NCBI GenBank assembly: GCA_946220865.1
Contig: CAMJYM010000005.1
Location: 1-64,000, forward strand
Length of the DNA stretch: 64,000 bases
Source: an uncultured Clostridia bacterium
GTDB lineage: Bacteria > Bacillota > Clostridia > Saccharofermentanales > DTU023
Reading direction: 5' to 3'
Part shown: positions 51,150 to 61,105 of the stretch, in pieces
Layout of the letters: each line of letters starts with the position of its first letter
Numbering within the stretch: position 1 is the first letter of the stretch
Program-made: the position numbers and the translations under genes
The notes under the pieces: generated by a model
What the model was told of the DNA's origin: nothing
Seen by the model: only the letters and a program-made list of their open reading frames with translations
The model's database searches: none

Positions 51150-53163
51150 AAGCTTAAAGACTTCAGGCTTGCTTAGCTGGAGGCTCATCCGCGAAAACAC
51201 GGTGTGGATGGTGCTGCTCAGCAGTATTTTCCTGCTCTCACAGCCCTTCCTTTACTATCTTTCCGGTTTCGCCGCCAACCCCTTTCAGAATCAGGAAGAA
51301 TTCAGCTTTGATCAGATTGGCTTTCTTTTTACACTGCAAAACATTTTCAGTGCGATCCTGCTCCTGATCGCTCTCAGTTTTTTGCTCTATCGCCTGAGCA
51401 GCTTCTTCTATCAGAAAAAGCAAAGCGATCTCTTTTACAGCCTGCCTGTCTCCCGCGGCCTGCAATTTAGCAGTATTTCCCTGGCCGCCGTCGTCATCAT
51501 TTCGCTGCCCTTCCTGCTCAACAGGCTGGGAATGCTGATGGCTTTCTCTACGGGTGGAGCGCGTTCGGCTGAGCTTCTGGCGCTCTGGTCACAAAGCTGG
51601 ATGGCCCTCTTCCTGGATGCGCTGGCCTATTTTTTCCTGGGCTTTGCCCTGCTCGCTCTGGTCGGTCGTCTGGGCGACGGTCTGGCCTTTATCCTTCTCC
51701 TTGAAGGCGGCCTCCCGCTCACCTTTTTCCTAATACTGGCGTATGTGCGACAATCCCTGCCGGTACTGGCCTGCCGCGGCAGGCTTAGTCAGTCTTTTCT
51801 GCTCGCCTGTCTGAGTCTCTCGCCGCTTCCGGGAAGCTTTATACCGAGAGACAATAAGGCGGCTCTGGCGCTGCGTCTGATTGCCCTCTGTATCTTTATC
51901 CTGCTGGCCTTCCTGGCTTTCCTGCGCCGTCCGGTCGAAAGGGCGGAACAAAAACTCAGCGAACATCCAGCTTTTGGCATGATCGAGGCCTTCTGCCTCC
52001 TGCTCTTTGGCCTCTTGGGAGGTCAGTTCTTTGAATTGATTTTTAACCGCCAGACGGTCTTTCTCTACCTGCTTGGTTTTCTCGCTTTTATCTTGCCTGC
52101 GCGTTACTTCTTCGCCTTCTTTTCCGGAGAAGGCGGGAATCCCAAAGTCGTGTGGCAGAGGGGGCGCCGTGGACTGGCCCTGGTTCTTGGCCTTTTTATC
52201 TGCTTTGCCTTTATCTGCGATCTGCTGCCGCGCCGCTCGCTCATCCCCGAGGATTTCGGTACGCCGAAAAAGCTCGTGCTGATGGCAAGCGGTCGTGCTG
52301 CCATTCCTGGCATACCTGCCGTTTTTCTTGGCAGGATGGAGCCTTTCTCGGGTCCCGGCATCAGCTTGACGGCTGAGCAGGATAAAGAAGTCATCGATCT
52401 CTTATGGAAATGGCAGAAAAATCTCATGATGAACTGTGAAGATTCGGGCCGCAGCGGTCTTTTCCACAGAACGCAGCTGAACTTCACCGGCCCTCTTTTT
52501 GCCAAAGGCGTCGATGCGCTCGTGAGTGATGACAGTGGCCGGAGCCTCAGGCTGCTCCTCCTTCCCAATGAACTCTCTTCGCTGGAACTGTCCTTACGTT
52601 CGAGTCAGGACTATCTGCCCTTATTTGAGCCGGATCTGGCCCTGAAGAATGAAGAGGTCGGCGCACTTATCCTGAAAATGCCTCTGGCATCGATCGAGCA
52701 GCGTGCCCTTGCCGCCGATCTCAGAGCTGTTCTGGAGGGGCAGAAAGACGTTACCCTGCATGTGGACGAAGCAGCCAAATGGCTTGAGCTGAAGTTTGTG
52801 GGCGAGCGTAAGGATCGGCTTCTGGAAGCCTATCGTGGAGATTTAAGAGAGCAAACTTTCTTTAACAAAGAGGGACGGGAGAATTTTGATAGCGCTCGTC
52901 TGGAGACTCTCTTCAAAACTTACGGACATGAGGGGCTGTTAGGCGGAAAGCTTTTCCTCGAAGAGCTGAATCCTCAGACCAGAGACTTTGACCGCTTCTG
53001 GCCAGAGACCTCTCATGAGGAGATTCTGGCGCGGCTCTATGCCCCGGACGAGAGTGGTAAAGTGCTGTCGCCCTATGGCACCCCGCGTGTCTTTGAACAG
53101 CTCAAAAGCTGGCTGCTCCCGCAGATTTCCCAAAAAGAGGCTGACGGACGGAAAGGAAATTAA
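51127..53163 (+). CDS. Large ABC-2-type membrane protein with a soluble C-terminal half (first of two paralogues)
   Basis: 678 residues. The N-terminal 400 hold about ten hydrophobic segments, including QSDLFYSLPVSRGLQFSSIS, a loop typical of ABC-2 permeases next to GntR/ATPase genes. The remaining 270 residues are hydrophilic, probably outside the cell, with no domain I recognise. The motif FLRRPVERAE recurs in the next gene's product. GGAGG lies nine bases before the ATG; the 23-base overlap couples it to the ATPase. Confidence 0.82.
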   Translation: MRSGTLSKSLKTSGLLSWRLIRENTVWMVLLSSIFLLSQPFLYYLSGFAANPFQNQEEFSFDQIGFLFTLQNIFSAILLLIALSFLLYRLSSFFYQKKQSDLFYSLPVSRGLQFSSISLAAVVIISLPFLLNRLGMLMAFSTGGARSAELLALWSQSWMALFLDALAYFFLGFALLALVGRLGDGLAFILLLEGGLPLTFFLILAYVRQSLPVLACRGRLSQSFLLACLSLSPLPGSFIPRDNKAALALRLIALCIFILLAFLAFLRRPVERAEQKLSEHPAFGMIEAFCLLLFGLLGGQFFELIFNRQTVFLYLLGFLAFILPARYFFAFFSGEGGNPKVVWQRGRRGLALVLGLFICFAFICDLLPRRSLIPEDFGTPKKLVLMASGRAAIPGIPAVFLGRMEPFSGPGISLTAEQDKEVIDLLWKWQKNLMMNCEDSGRSGLFHRTQLNFTGPLFAKGVDALVSDDSGRSLRLLLLPNELSSLELSLRSSQDYLPLFEPDLALKNEEVGALILKMPLASIEQRALAADLRAVLEGQKDVTLHVDEAAKWLELKFVGERKDRLLEAYRGDLREQTFFNKEGRENFDSARLETLFKTYGHEGLLGGKLFLEELNPQTRDFDRFWPETSHEEILARLYAPDESGKVLSPYGTPRVFEQLKSWLLPQISQKEADGRKGN

Positions 53164-53164
53164 G

Positions 53165-55150
53165 ATGAAAGCTCTTTTTCATTGGAATATCAAACGGCAG
53201 GTCTGGCTGCTTCTGGCCTCCCTGATCGCCCAGGTTCTATTTTATAATTTGCCTCTTCTGGCTTCCCATGGCCTTCATTCGCCGACAGGAAGGACGGCAG
53301 CGGCGAGCCTTTGGGCGTATTTTCTGGGGATGTTTGCCCTGCACGCCCTGCTTGTGACCCTTCTCGCGGCGCGCAGCTTTGCCTTTCTGCATCGTCAGGA
53401 TGATGCCCGTCTGCTCCTTGGCTTTCCTCTGCAAAGAAGCCAGATCTGGCTCAGTCTGATACTCTCGGATGCCGCTCTGATCCTGGCTTCACGTCTTCTG
53501 GGAGGGCTTCTGAATCTCCTGCTTCTGCTTCCTGCCGGTGTCCCTTTTGCGGATATCCTGTATCCGGAAATCGACTTGCTGCTCATGAGCCTGGCTTGTC
53601 TCGCTTTCTGGAGTTTCTTTTTTGTGATCTCCGGGCGCAGTTTTAATGCCCTCCTTTATGGGCTATTACTCAACCTTTGCTGGCCGCTGATCCTCTTTTT
53701 GCTGCGCTTCCTTGCCTGGAATATGCTGCCGGGAATGCCGCCTGTGGATATGAACCTGGAGCAGAACATTTCTTTCTTTATGCTTTCACCTCTGCTGGGA
53801 GGCTTTGCCCTCTCCGTTCAGGGCACGGCGGGGCAGTTGGCCTGGCTGCTGTTTACCATTATTTTTACTTTTCTCAGCTGGCTGCTTTTTCTGCGCAGAC
53901 CGGCCGAGCGGGCGGACACTCTGGATCTTCAGAGACTCTCATTTCTGCCGCTGCGCCTCCTCGTTTCGCTCACAGGGGGCCTCGGCCTGGGCATTCTCTT
54001 TGCCCTGATTCGCGCGAACAGCTTAAAAAGCGGCTTACTTCTTGGCCTTTACCAAAGTAAGGTAGTGCTCACCACAGGCGGCAGCTACGCCGAAGGGGCG
54101 GCGCTGCCTTCAAACGGGATCATGCCGGCTCTCTGGATCGGCCTTGCTGCAGGCAGTTTTATGGCCTGCCTGCTGATGGATCTCTTTCTCTCCCGCGGTG
54201 AAGGCAAAGTGCGTCAAAGCCTGCCCACCGCGGCACTGGCTTTTCTGCTTTCCGCTGTAATGGTTTTAACCCTTTCCTGGGGCTTTTTCGACTATACCGG
54301 GCAACGTCCCGATCCGCAGAAAGCCAATGAAATTCTGCTCCGGCAGGGCAAGGAAAAATGTTTCCTGGCGGACAGCCCGGAAAGCCGACGCAAGTTGGTG
54401 GAGCTTTTTGAGAAAAAATTTAAAGATGGGACGCCCGGTCTGAAAATTCCCCGCGATTTTGTCTCCAATGAGCGCTTCCGCATCTCTGGCGGCAGTGAAG
54501 CTCAGGACTTTGTAACTCAGCTGGAACTGGGCTGGCAGCAGAATGGCCGTCGCCATCATCGTATGCTGCAGCTCAAACGGGAAGATATTGCTTCGCTTGA
54601 AGAGCTTTCACCTGACCCGATGGCTCGGCTCTTTCTAAATACGCTGAGCGGTTTTGAAAACCATCGTTTTGTCGATAGTGTCGAAATTTCAAATAAGTCA
54701 ACGCTCACGGAGTCGCAAAAAGCCATGCTGGCTCGATTTAAAGAAGATCAGACCAAAGCTGAAAGTCAGGGCAGTGCGCATCTGCCCTTTATGACCTCCG
54801 GTCAGACACAGGCCCTCATAGGCGCTTTGCTCGATGACTACAGCCGCCTCAGCGAGGCCGAGAGAATAGCGTTGGATAAAAACAGTCCTCAGAGCCTCTG
54901 CCTGAACATCTCGGTTCTGGAAAATATGGAGCTGGAGAAACATGGGTTCTCGGAGGTCCGCTCTTACGAGCTGAAAGATGTTCGCATGAACTTTCCCTTT
55001 GACGAACATTTCAGCAGTTTTTTCAGCTGGCTCGAAAGCTTGAACCGGGAACATGAAACGATTCCCTGGCTGAATCAGGTGGAAACGCAGCTCCCCGAGG
55101 CGGAGCGTCCGACAGAGAGTGTCCCGACAGTCCAAAAAACGACACACTGA
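53165..55150 (+). CDS. Large ABC-2-type membrane protein with a soluble C-terminal half (second of two paralogues)
   Basis: 661 residues, the same plan as the gene before: about ten membrane segments in the first 400 residues (RQVWLLLASLIAQVLFYNLP, LLLGFPLQRSQIWLSLIL, FLRRPAERADTLD) and a hydrophilic C-terminal part of about 240 residues. The pair probably forms a heterodimeric channel for the ATPase. GGAAAG precedes the ATG, one base after the previous stop. A strong terminator follows at 55297. Confidence 0.82.
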   Translation: MKALFHWNIKRQVWLLLASLIAQVLFYNLPLLASHGLHSPTGRTAAASLWAYFLGMFALHALLVTLLAARSFAFLHRQDDARLLLGFPLQRSQIWLSLILSDAALILASRLLGGLLNLLLLLPAGVPFADILYPEIDLLLMSLACLAFWSFFFVISGRSFNALLYGLLLNLCWPLILFLLRFLAWNMLPGMPPVDMNLEQNISFFMLSPLLGGFALSVQGTAGQLAWLLFTIIFTFLSWLLFLRRPAERADTLDLQRLSFLPLRLLVSLTGGLGLGILFALIRANSLKSGLLLGLYQSKVVLTTGGSYAEGAALPSNGIMPALWIGLAAGSFMACLLMDLFLSRGEGKVRQSLPTAALAFLLSAVMVLTLSWGFFDYTGQRPDPQKANEILLRQGKEKCFLADSPESRRKLVELFEKKFKDGTPGLKIPRDFVSNERFRISGGSEAQDFVTQLELGWQQNGRRHHRMLQLKREDIASLEELSPDPMARLFLNTLSGFENHRFVDSVEISNKSTLTESQKAMLARFKEDQTKAESQGSAHLPFMTSGQTQALIGALLDDYSRLSEAERIALDKNSPQSLCLNISVLENMELEKHGFSEVRSYELKDVRMNFPFDEHFSSFFSWLESLNREHETIPWLNQVETQLPEAERPTESVPTVQKTTH

Positions 55151-55296
55151 GTCAGACAGTGAAAAACTGACCGCGAGGTCTGAAAACAGACTTGCTTTGG
55201 TTCTCAAAATTTCGCCGGAAAGTCAATCGATAAATATTCCTGTATCGCCCGCGCATCTTATCCAAACGCATCATCCCGCGTGGGCGAGTTGTTAAA

Positions 55297-55344
55297 AGAG
55301 CCGCTTCGGAAGTCCTGAAGGATACACCGAAGCGGCTCTGTTTT
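55297..55344. terminator. Strong terminator after the YtrA-type operon
   Basis: Perfect 13-bp stem AGAGCCGCTTCGG/CCGAAGCGGCTCT with a 17-base loop and GTTTT after it. It also separates the convergent nucleoside transporter genes. Confidence 0.9.
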
Positions 55345-55383
55345 AATGAGGGGACACTGCATACCTGCTAATGGGGCAGAGGT

Positions 55384-56331
55384 CTAGTGAGTGGAGCTGT
55401 AGGGCACGCCGACGGCCTTAGGAGCGGCGCTCTTGCGGCTGAAGGCAACCATGGCGAGGACGGTCAGGGCGTAGGGCAGGGCGTAGAAAAATTCGCCCGG
55501 CACGTTTTCAAGCAGGGGAATATCGCGCGAAAAGATCGAGAAAATCTGCGAAAATCCGAAGAAAATGCTTGAACCGAGAATACCCCAGGGATTCCAGCGT
55601 CCGAAGATCAGAGCGGCCATGGCAATGAAGCCGACGCCGTGAATGGAACCTGCGGAGAACTGTGTAGCCTGGGTGAGCACCATCATGCCACCAGCCAGAC
55701 CTCCGAGAAAACCGGAAATGAGCACGCCGGAATAGCGCAGGGCGCGCACGCTGATGCCCAGCGAATCTACCGCCGAAGGGTGTTCGCCGGCAGCACGAAG
55801 ACGCAGACCGTAGGGTGTTTTCCAGAGAATGATGTAGGTCAGAATAACGATGAGGAGCGCGACATAAAAGGTGATGTAGATGCGCTTAAAAAAGAGGTTG
55901 CCAAGAACGGGGATATCGCTGAGTATGGGGATATCCATTTTGACGAAACCGCGCTGGAAGGCGCGTGTGCGCTGCTGGTGAAAGATGATCTGGCAGAAAT
56001 AGACGCTGATCCCCAGGGACAGCATGTTGAGGGCCGTGCCGGAAATGGTCTGGTCGCCCTGCAGATCGATCGAAACATAGGCGTGGAGCGCAGAATAGAT
56101 GAGGCCGAGTATGGCGCCGATCAGGATACCCAGCCAGGGGGCCCAGGAGCCAAGCTGGCCTTCGGTCAGAGTGGTGACGGTTGCCGCAACAAAACCGCCG
56201 ATGGTCATAATACCCTCGATGGCGATATTGGTGACGCCGGAGCGCTCAGAATAGAGGGCGCCGGTTGCGGCGACGAGGATGGGAGTCGCGTAGATAAAGG
56301 CGAGAATAATCATCGAACTGAGTAAATCCAT
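55384..56331 (-). CDS. Nucleoside-type ABC permease, second (NupQ/YufQ-like)
   Basis: 315 residues, about eight helices: IILAFIYATPILVAATGALY, SGVTNIAIEGIMTIGGFVAA, GVLISGFLGGLAGGMMVLTQ. This is the BPD_transp_2 family, paired with the permease just upstream. AGGAGG precedes the ATG, nine bases after the partner stop. It imports nucleosides or related compounds with a BmpA-like lipoprotein, which is not encoded here. Confidence 0.88.
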   Translation of the reverse strand: MDLLSSMIILAFIYATPILVAATGALYSERSGVTNIAIEGIMTIGGFVAATVTTLTEGQLGSWAPWLGILIGAILGLIYSALHAYVSIDLQGDQTISGTALNMLSLGISVYFCQIIFHQQRTRAFQRGFVKMDIPILSDIPVLGNLFFKRIYITFYVALLIVILTYIILWKTPYGLRLRAAGEHPSAVDSLGISVRALRYSGVLISGFLGGLAGGMMVLTQATQFSAGSIHGVGFIAMAALIFGRWNPWGILGSSIFFGFSQIFSIFSRDIPLLENVPGEFFYALPYALTVLAMVAFSRKSAAPKAVGVPYSSTH

Positions 56332-56340
56332 GACGACCTC

Positions 56341-57615
56341 CTAGGCTTGCCGGGACGCTGAAGTCTCAGCGCCCTCCTCTGCGTCTTCGCCCGCTGCGTC
56401 CTTTGCAGCAGCGTCTTCCGTAGCTTGAGCGGCCCTTTCAGACCCTTGACTTAAGTAGTCGTTTGGACTGCTTTCTGCAATAACTGGCTCTTCATCTTCT
56501 TTTTCCTTTAATCGACGCTTGCCAAAAAAGAGCAGCAGCCGCTCAATGCCGTGCTGCATGGCCACGAAGAGGATAATCAGGCCGGAGACGATCTGGGCGA
56601 TTTCCAGAGGGACACCCATGGCCTGCATGAGGGGCTGACCGCTGCGCAGTCCGCCCAGCAACAGCCCGCCAAGGAGAATGCCGACCCCGCGGGTACCGCC
56701 GAGAAGGGCGACGGAAATGCCGTCAAAACCATAGTTTTCAAAGCCCTGGAGGACACGCCCGTAAGTGAAGGTTCCCTGGGCGACCATCGCGCCGCCGAGT
56801 CCCGCAAAAATGCCGGAAATGACCATGGAAAGAATAATGCGGCTCTCGGCATTCATGCCGGCATAAGCCGCAGCATGGCGGTTAAAACCGACGGCCCGGA
56901 GTTCATAGCCAAAGCTGGTGCGGTTCATGATGAAGTTATAGAGCAGAACACTCAGTATGACGACGATAAAGCCCCAGTGCAGGCGGGAGTTGCCACTCAG
57001 CTTACGCAGAAAATCGCTGCCCAGAAGGGAGTTCTGCGGCAGGTCAACCGTGCGCTGTGGATTTGATCCCGGAAGGGCTTTGAGAATCCAGTTGCTGATG
57101 TACATGGCGACGTAGTTGAACATGATCGTCGTGACCACCTCGTGTACGCCGAAGCGAGCCTTGAGAAAACCTGGGACAAAGGCCCAGAGACCGCCGCCAA
57201 TGCCTGCTGCGATAATGCAGAGCACGGCAAGCAGGGGCGTTTTCAGGGGCAGGGTCAGGGCGACAAGGTTGGAGCAGAGAATACCTGCGATCAGCTGCCC
57301 CTCAGCGCCAATGTTAAACATGCCGGTGCGGTAGGCGAAGCCGATAGAAAGGCCGCAGAGAATCAGCGGAAGGGAAACCTGAATAAATTCACCGACGTAG
57401 CGTGGGCGGAAAAACTGGGCTGTGCCGGCCTTGGAAAAATCAAGACCTGTCATGGTTCGCAGCAAGGCGTCGAAGAAGCCTTTAGGCTGAATTCCCGTGG
57501 CAATCATGACGACAGCGGCGACCAGAAACGAGAGGAGAATCGCGATCATGGCGGTGATGAAGAGGCTGCTGTTGCTGCCCGGCCGGAAAAGCCGATTATT
57601 GCGATTTTCTTTCAT
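56341..57615 (-). CDS. Nucleoside-type ABC permease, first (NupP/YufP-like)
   Basis: 424 residues, with an unusually long acidic C-terminal tail (last 60 residues, rich in Glu/Ala) after about ten helices. Family segments include LILCGLSIGFAYRTGMFNIG, EGQLIAGILCSNLVALTL and VSGIFAGLGGAMVAQGTF. Its ATG shares one base with the ATPase stop (TGATG), so the two are coupled. Together with the gene at 55384 it forms the membrane channel. Confidence 0.88.
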   Translation of the reverse strand: MKENRNNRLFRPGSNSSLFITAMIAILLSFLVAAVVMIATGIQPKGFFDALLRTMTGLDFSKAGTAQFFRPRYVGEFIQVSLPLILCGLSIGFAYRTGMFNIGAEGQLIAGILCSNLVALTLPLKTPLLAVLCIIAAGIGGGLWAFVPGFLKARFGVHEVVTTIMFNYVAMYISNWILKALPGSNPQRTVDLPQNSLLGSDFLRKLSGNSRLHWGFIVVILSVLLYNFIMNRTSFGYELRAVGFNRHAAAYAGMNAESRIILSMVISGIFAGLGGAMVAQGTFTYGRVLQGFENYGFDGISVALLGGTRGVGILLGGLLLGGLRSGQPLMQAMGVPLEIAQIVSGLIILFVAMQHGIERLLLFFGKRRLKEKEDEEPVIAESSPNDYLSQGSERAAQATEDAAAKDAAGEDAEEGAETSASRQA

Positions 57616-59201
57616 CAGGCTTTGTCTCCTTTCTCAGAAAGTGCAGCGACACTTTTGTCTGCCGTGCTTTCCACGCCTTTATGCAGGGAGCCGGACATCA
57701 TCAGTCCAAGTTCCCGTTCATCGCTTTCCCCGGCGTTGACAAGGCCGGAGACCTGACCCTCATAGATAACGGCGATGCGGTCGGAGAGGTTCATCACTTC
57801 ATCAAGCTCAAAGCTCACGAGAAGAATGGCCTTACCTTCGTCGCGCAATTCCACCAGGCGGCGGTGAATGTATTCGATGGCCCCGACGTCGAGGCCGCGC
57901 GTGGGCTGCGCGGCCACCATGAGCACCGGGTTAGTGGAAAATTCCCTGGCGATGATGGCCTTCTGCTGATTGCCGCCTGAGAGCATACGTGCCAGGCTGA
58001 GTGGGCCTTCACCGGAGCGCACGTCAAAGGTTTTGGAAAGTTCTTCGGCCTGGTGGCGAATAAGGGGACGATTCAAAACGCCCCGGTTGGAAAGAGGGGC
58101 TTTGAAATAAGATTTAAGCGCCATGTTTTCGGCCAGCGTAAAGTCCATGATCAGGCCGAATTTCTGACGGTCAGCAGGAATATGGCCGAGGCCAATTTCG
58201 TTGCGCTCGCGAACTCTGGCTTCGCTGATATCGTGGCCGTCAAGCACAATGCGACCGCTTTCGATGGGCATCAGTCCGGCGATGGCCTGCACAAGTTCTT
58301 CCTGGCCGTTGCCGTCGACCCCGGCGACGCCGACAATCTCGCCAGCGTGCACGGTGAGAGTAAAGCCGTCGACAGCCTTAAGTTTGCGGGTGTCACGCAC
58401 CACCAGATCCTGAATTTCCAGAACCGGGCGTCCGGGTTTTGCGGGGCTTTTGTCGACCTTAAAATTGACGTGACGGCCAACCATAAGTCGGGCAAGTTCG
58501 TCTTCATTGGTATCCCGGACGTTCAAGGTGCCGGTCATTTTGCCACGGCGCAGGACAGTGACCCGGTCAGCTACCTGCATGATTTCCTTGAGCTTATGGG
58601 TGATGAGAATGATGGATTTGCCCTCAGCCGTAAAGTTCCGCAGGATGACCATGAGCTCGTCGATTTCCTGCGGCGTGAGGACGGCGGTGGGTTCGTCCAG
58701 AATGATAATGTCAGCATTGCGGTAGAGCACCTTGAGAATTTCCACGCGCTGCTGCATACCCACGCTGCAGTCTTCAATGCGGGCATCCGGGTTAATATTC
58801 AGACCATATTGTTCGGAGAGTTTTCTGACCTTTTCGCGGGCCGCGGCTTCATCGACAAAGATCGCGTTTTTTACGCTTTCGTTGCCGAGCATGATGTTTT
58901 CGGTCACGGTAAAATTGTCGATCAGTTGGAAATGCTGGTGTACCATACCGATGCCCAGGTCGTAGGCTTTATTCGGGCTGCTGATTTTTTCTTCTTTTCC
59001 CCGGATGAAAATCTGACCTTCATCAGCGTGATAAAACCCGAAAAGGATGGACATGAGCGTACTTTTGCCCGCGCCATTCTCACCAAGGAGCGCCAGAATC
59101 TCCCCTTTTTTCAAGCTGAGATTGACCTTATCGTTGGCCAGAATGCCGGGAAAGCGCTTGCTGATGCCGCGCATCTCCACCACGTATTCATCTGTCTTCA
59201 T
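57615..59201 (-). CDS. Nucleoside-type ABC ATPase with two nucleotide-binding domains (NupO/YufO-like)
   Basis: 528 residues. First domain: Walker A GENGAGKST, signature CSVGMQQR, Walker B IIILDEPTAVL. Second domain: degenerate Walker A GVDGNGQEEL, signature LSGGNQQK and AAQPTRGLD, as is normal in this family where only one site hydrolyses efficiently. The ATG at 59201 follows AAGGAG. It is the first gene of the operon; a bmpA-like gene, usually upstream, is absent. Confidence 0.92.
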   Translation of the reverse strand: MKTDEYVVEMRGISKRFPGILANDKVNLSLKKGEILALLGENGAGKSTLMSILFGFYHADEGQIFIRGKEEKISSPNKAYDLGIGMVHQHFQLIDNFTVTENIMLGNESVKNAIFVDEAAAREKVRKLSEQYGLNINPDARIEDCSVGMQQRVEILKVLYRNADIIILDEPTAVLTPQEIDELMVILRNFTAEGKSIILITHKLKEIMQVADRVTVLRRGKMTGTLNVRDTNEDELARLMVGRHVNFKVDKSPAKPGRPVLEIQDLVVRDTRKLKAVDGFTLTVHAGEIVGVAGVDGNGQEELVQAIAGLMPIESGRIVLDGHDISEARVRERNEIGLGHIPADRQKFGLIMDFTLAENMALKSYFKAPLSNRGVLNRPLIRHQAEELSKTFDVRSGEGPLSLARMLSGGNQQKAIIAREFSTNPVLMVAAQPTRGLDVGAIEYIHRRLVELRDEGKAILLVSFELDEVMNLSDRIAVIYEGQVSGLVNAGESDERELGLMMSGSLHKGVESTADKSVAALSEKGDKA

Positions 59202-59453
59202 TGCCGTCTCCTTGAAATATGTCTGAAAGTTAAGCATATTTTGTATATTGTAGCAGAAAGAGGCTAGTTTGTTACAAAGGGACTTGGTCAAAATCAGTAA
59301 AAGGCTTTACAATAGGAACAGGCATTACATGTAGTATAAAGAGAATCGTTAAGTTAGAAGAGAACTCTGATAGAGAAACATTATTAAGAGAAACGTTCGG
59401 CCAGTGACTGGAAAATAAGAAAGGAGAGGAAAGATTTCTTTCCGTGATGAGAT

Positions 59454-60917
59454 ATGGGACAACTTGCTTATCGTACTGAGGCAGCTATTGCCGATTTTTG
59501 TTTGCGTAAAGTGATGAAGGTGATGAAGGAAGATGATCCTTCCAAAAAGCTCCTGAAGATCATTAACTTTTCCGAAAAACTCAGCCGTGGTTCGTATACC
59601 GGGGCTGGTTTTGCCAATGCGCGCAAAGCGGTCTCCGACCCCAACAGCCGTTGGATGCGCTGGATGCGTCGTGCTTTCGACGAAATAGACGAAAATATTT
59701 TACACACCCATTTTATGAATATTGCCTACCGCACAGGCATCTGGGGCATTCGCCAGAAAATCCGCCTGATGAACGAACACGGCTGCAATATTCCGTCTCT
59801 GATCCTCTTTGACCCGACCACGGCCTGCAATATGCACTGCAAAGGCTGTTGGGCGGCCGAATACGGCAATCGCTACAACCTTGATTTTGAGACAATGTGC
59901 AGCATTGTCGAACAGGGTCGCGAGCTGGGAACTTTTATTTTCTTAATGACCGGTGGTGAGCCGACCGTTCGTGCCAAAGACATCATCCGTCTTGCCGAAA
60001 AATATCCGGACTGCTGCTTCCATCTTTACACCAACGGCACGCTGATCGATGATGCCATGTGCGAGGAATTCCGCCGTCTCGGCAATATCAGTGTGGCTAT
60101 TTCTATCGAAGGCTTTGAAAGCGAAACAGATTCCCGCCGCGGCGAAGGCAGCTTCAGCAAAGCGCTGGAGACGATGGACCGTATGAAACGGCACAAGCTG
60201 CTTTTTGCCTGCTCCATCTGCTATACCTCGGCTAACTACAAAAGTGTGACTTCGGATGACTTCCTGCAGCTCCTCATCGATCACGGCTGCCGCCTGATCT
60301 GGTATTTCCACTACATGCCGGTTGGCGCAGGGGCGGTCACTTCGCTCCTGCTCAATAAAGAACAGCGAGCTGAGATGATCGAGCGCATTCGTTTCCTGCG
60401 CAGTGATGAGTCCGAAATGGAAATTTTCCCGGCGGACTTCCAGAATGACGGCCAGTTTGTCGGTGGCTGTATCGCCGGTGGCCGCAGCTATTTCCACATT
60501 AACGCCAATGGGGATATGGAGCCCTGTGTGTTCATTCACTATTCTGACAGCAATATTCACGAGAAAACTATACTCGAAGCGCTGAAATCGCCGCTCTTTA
60601 TGGCCTATCACGACGGTCAGCCCTTTAATAAGAACCATCTGCGCCCCTGCCCCATGCTGGAAAATCCGGAGTTCCTGCGCAAGATTGTGCGTGAAACAGG
60701 CTCCAAGTCGACCGATTACAGCTGCCCCGAGGATGTTGATACAGTCTGTTCCCGCTGCGATGCCTACGCAAGTCAGTGGAAGGACGAGGCCAATGAGATG
60801 TGGCAGGAGTTCGGCCCTGAGCATCCTCTCGGGACGGAGGAACACCTCAAAACCGTGGCCGCAAAACAGGCGGCAATGCAGACTGAATACGCTGAGGTCC
60901 ACAGAAAAGAGGCTTAA
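59454..60917 (+). CDS. Radical SAM protein with a SPASM-like C-terminus
   Basis: 487 residues. The cluster motif CNMHCKGCW is in TACNMHCKGCWAAEYGN, followed by the SAM-binding FLMTGGEPTVRAKDI. Additional Cys (GGCIAGGRSYFHINANGDME with CVFIH, then CPMLE, SCPEDVDTVCSRCDAYA) suggest a second iron-sulfur site of the SPASM type. About 100 N-terminal residues precede the radical SAM core. The reaction is unknown. No good ribosome site is directly ahead of the ATG. A terminator follows at 60967. Confidence 0.84.
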   Translation: MGQLAYRTEAAIADFCLRKVMKVMKEDDPSKKLLKIINFSEKLSRGSYTGAGFANARKAVSDPNSRWMRWMRRAFDEIDENILHTHFMNIAYRTGIWGIRQKIRLMNEHGCNIPSLILFDPTTACNMHCKGCWAAEYGNRYNLDFETMCSIVEQGRELGTFIFLMTGGEPTVRAKDIIRLAEKYPDCCFHLYTNGTLIDDAMCEEFRRLGNISVAISIEGFESETDSRRGEGSFSKALETMDRMKRHKLLFACSICYTSANYKSVTSDDFLQLLIDHGCRLIWYFHYMPVGAGAVTSLLLNKEQRAEMIERIRFLRSDESEMEIFPADFQNDGQFVGGCIAGGRSYFHINANGDMEPCVFIHYSDSNIHEKTILEALKSPLFMAYHDGQPFNKNHLRPCPMLENPEFLRKIVRETGSKSTDYSCPEDVDTVCSRCDAYASQWKDEANEMWQEFGPEHPLGTEEHLKTVAAKQAAMQTEYAEVHRKEA

Positions 60918-60966
60918 GTTCCCGGCGGATCACGACTGGCAAATCCCGACCGAAAAAGTTGTAAAA

Positions 60967-61006
60967 AAAGGCAGCGGTGAGCGTAAAACTGACCACTGCC
61001 TTTTTT
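60967..61006 (+). terminator. Terminator after the radical SAM gene
   Basis: AAAGGCAGCGGT and ACCACTGCCTTT with one mismatch, a 13-base loop and TTTTTT. Confidence 0.8.
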
Positions 61007-61105
61007 GTGGGAAAAAAGTCAGCAAGAGAAAAGTGTAACCTCAGCCCCTCAAACGGCGCTTATGAAGGTGAAGGCCTTCAAAAACAGGAGGAAAGGAGTC
61101 AGAGC

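Noticed and set aside
58053..59267. A 404-codon forward open frame opposite the nucleoside ATPase
   Set aside because: Antisense of a highly conserved ATPase; no start site or family match.
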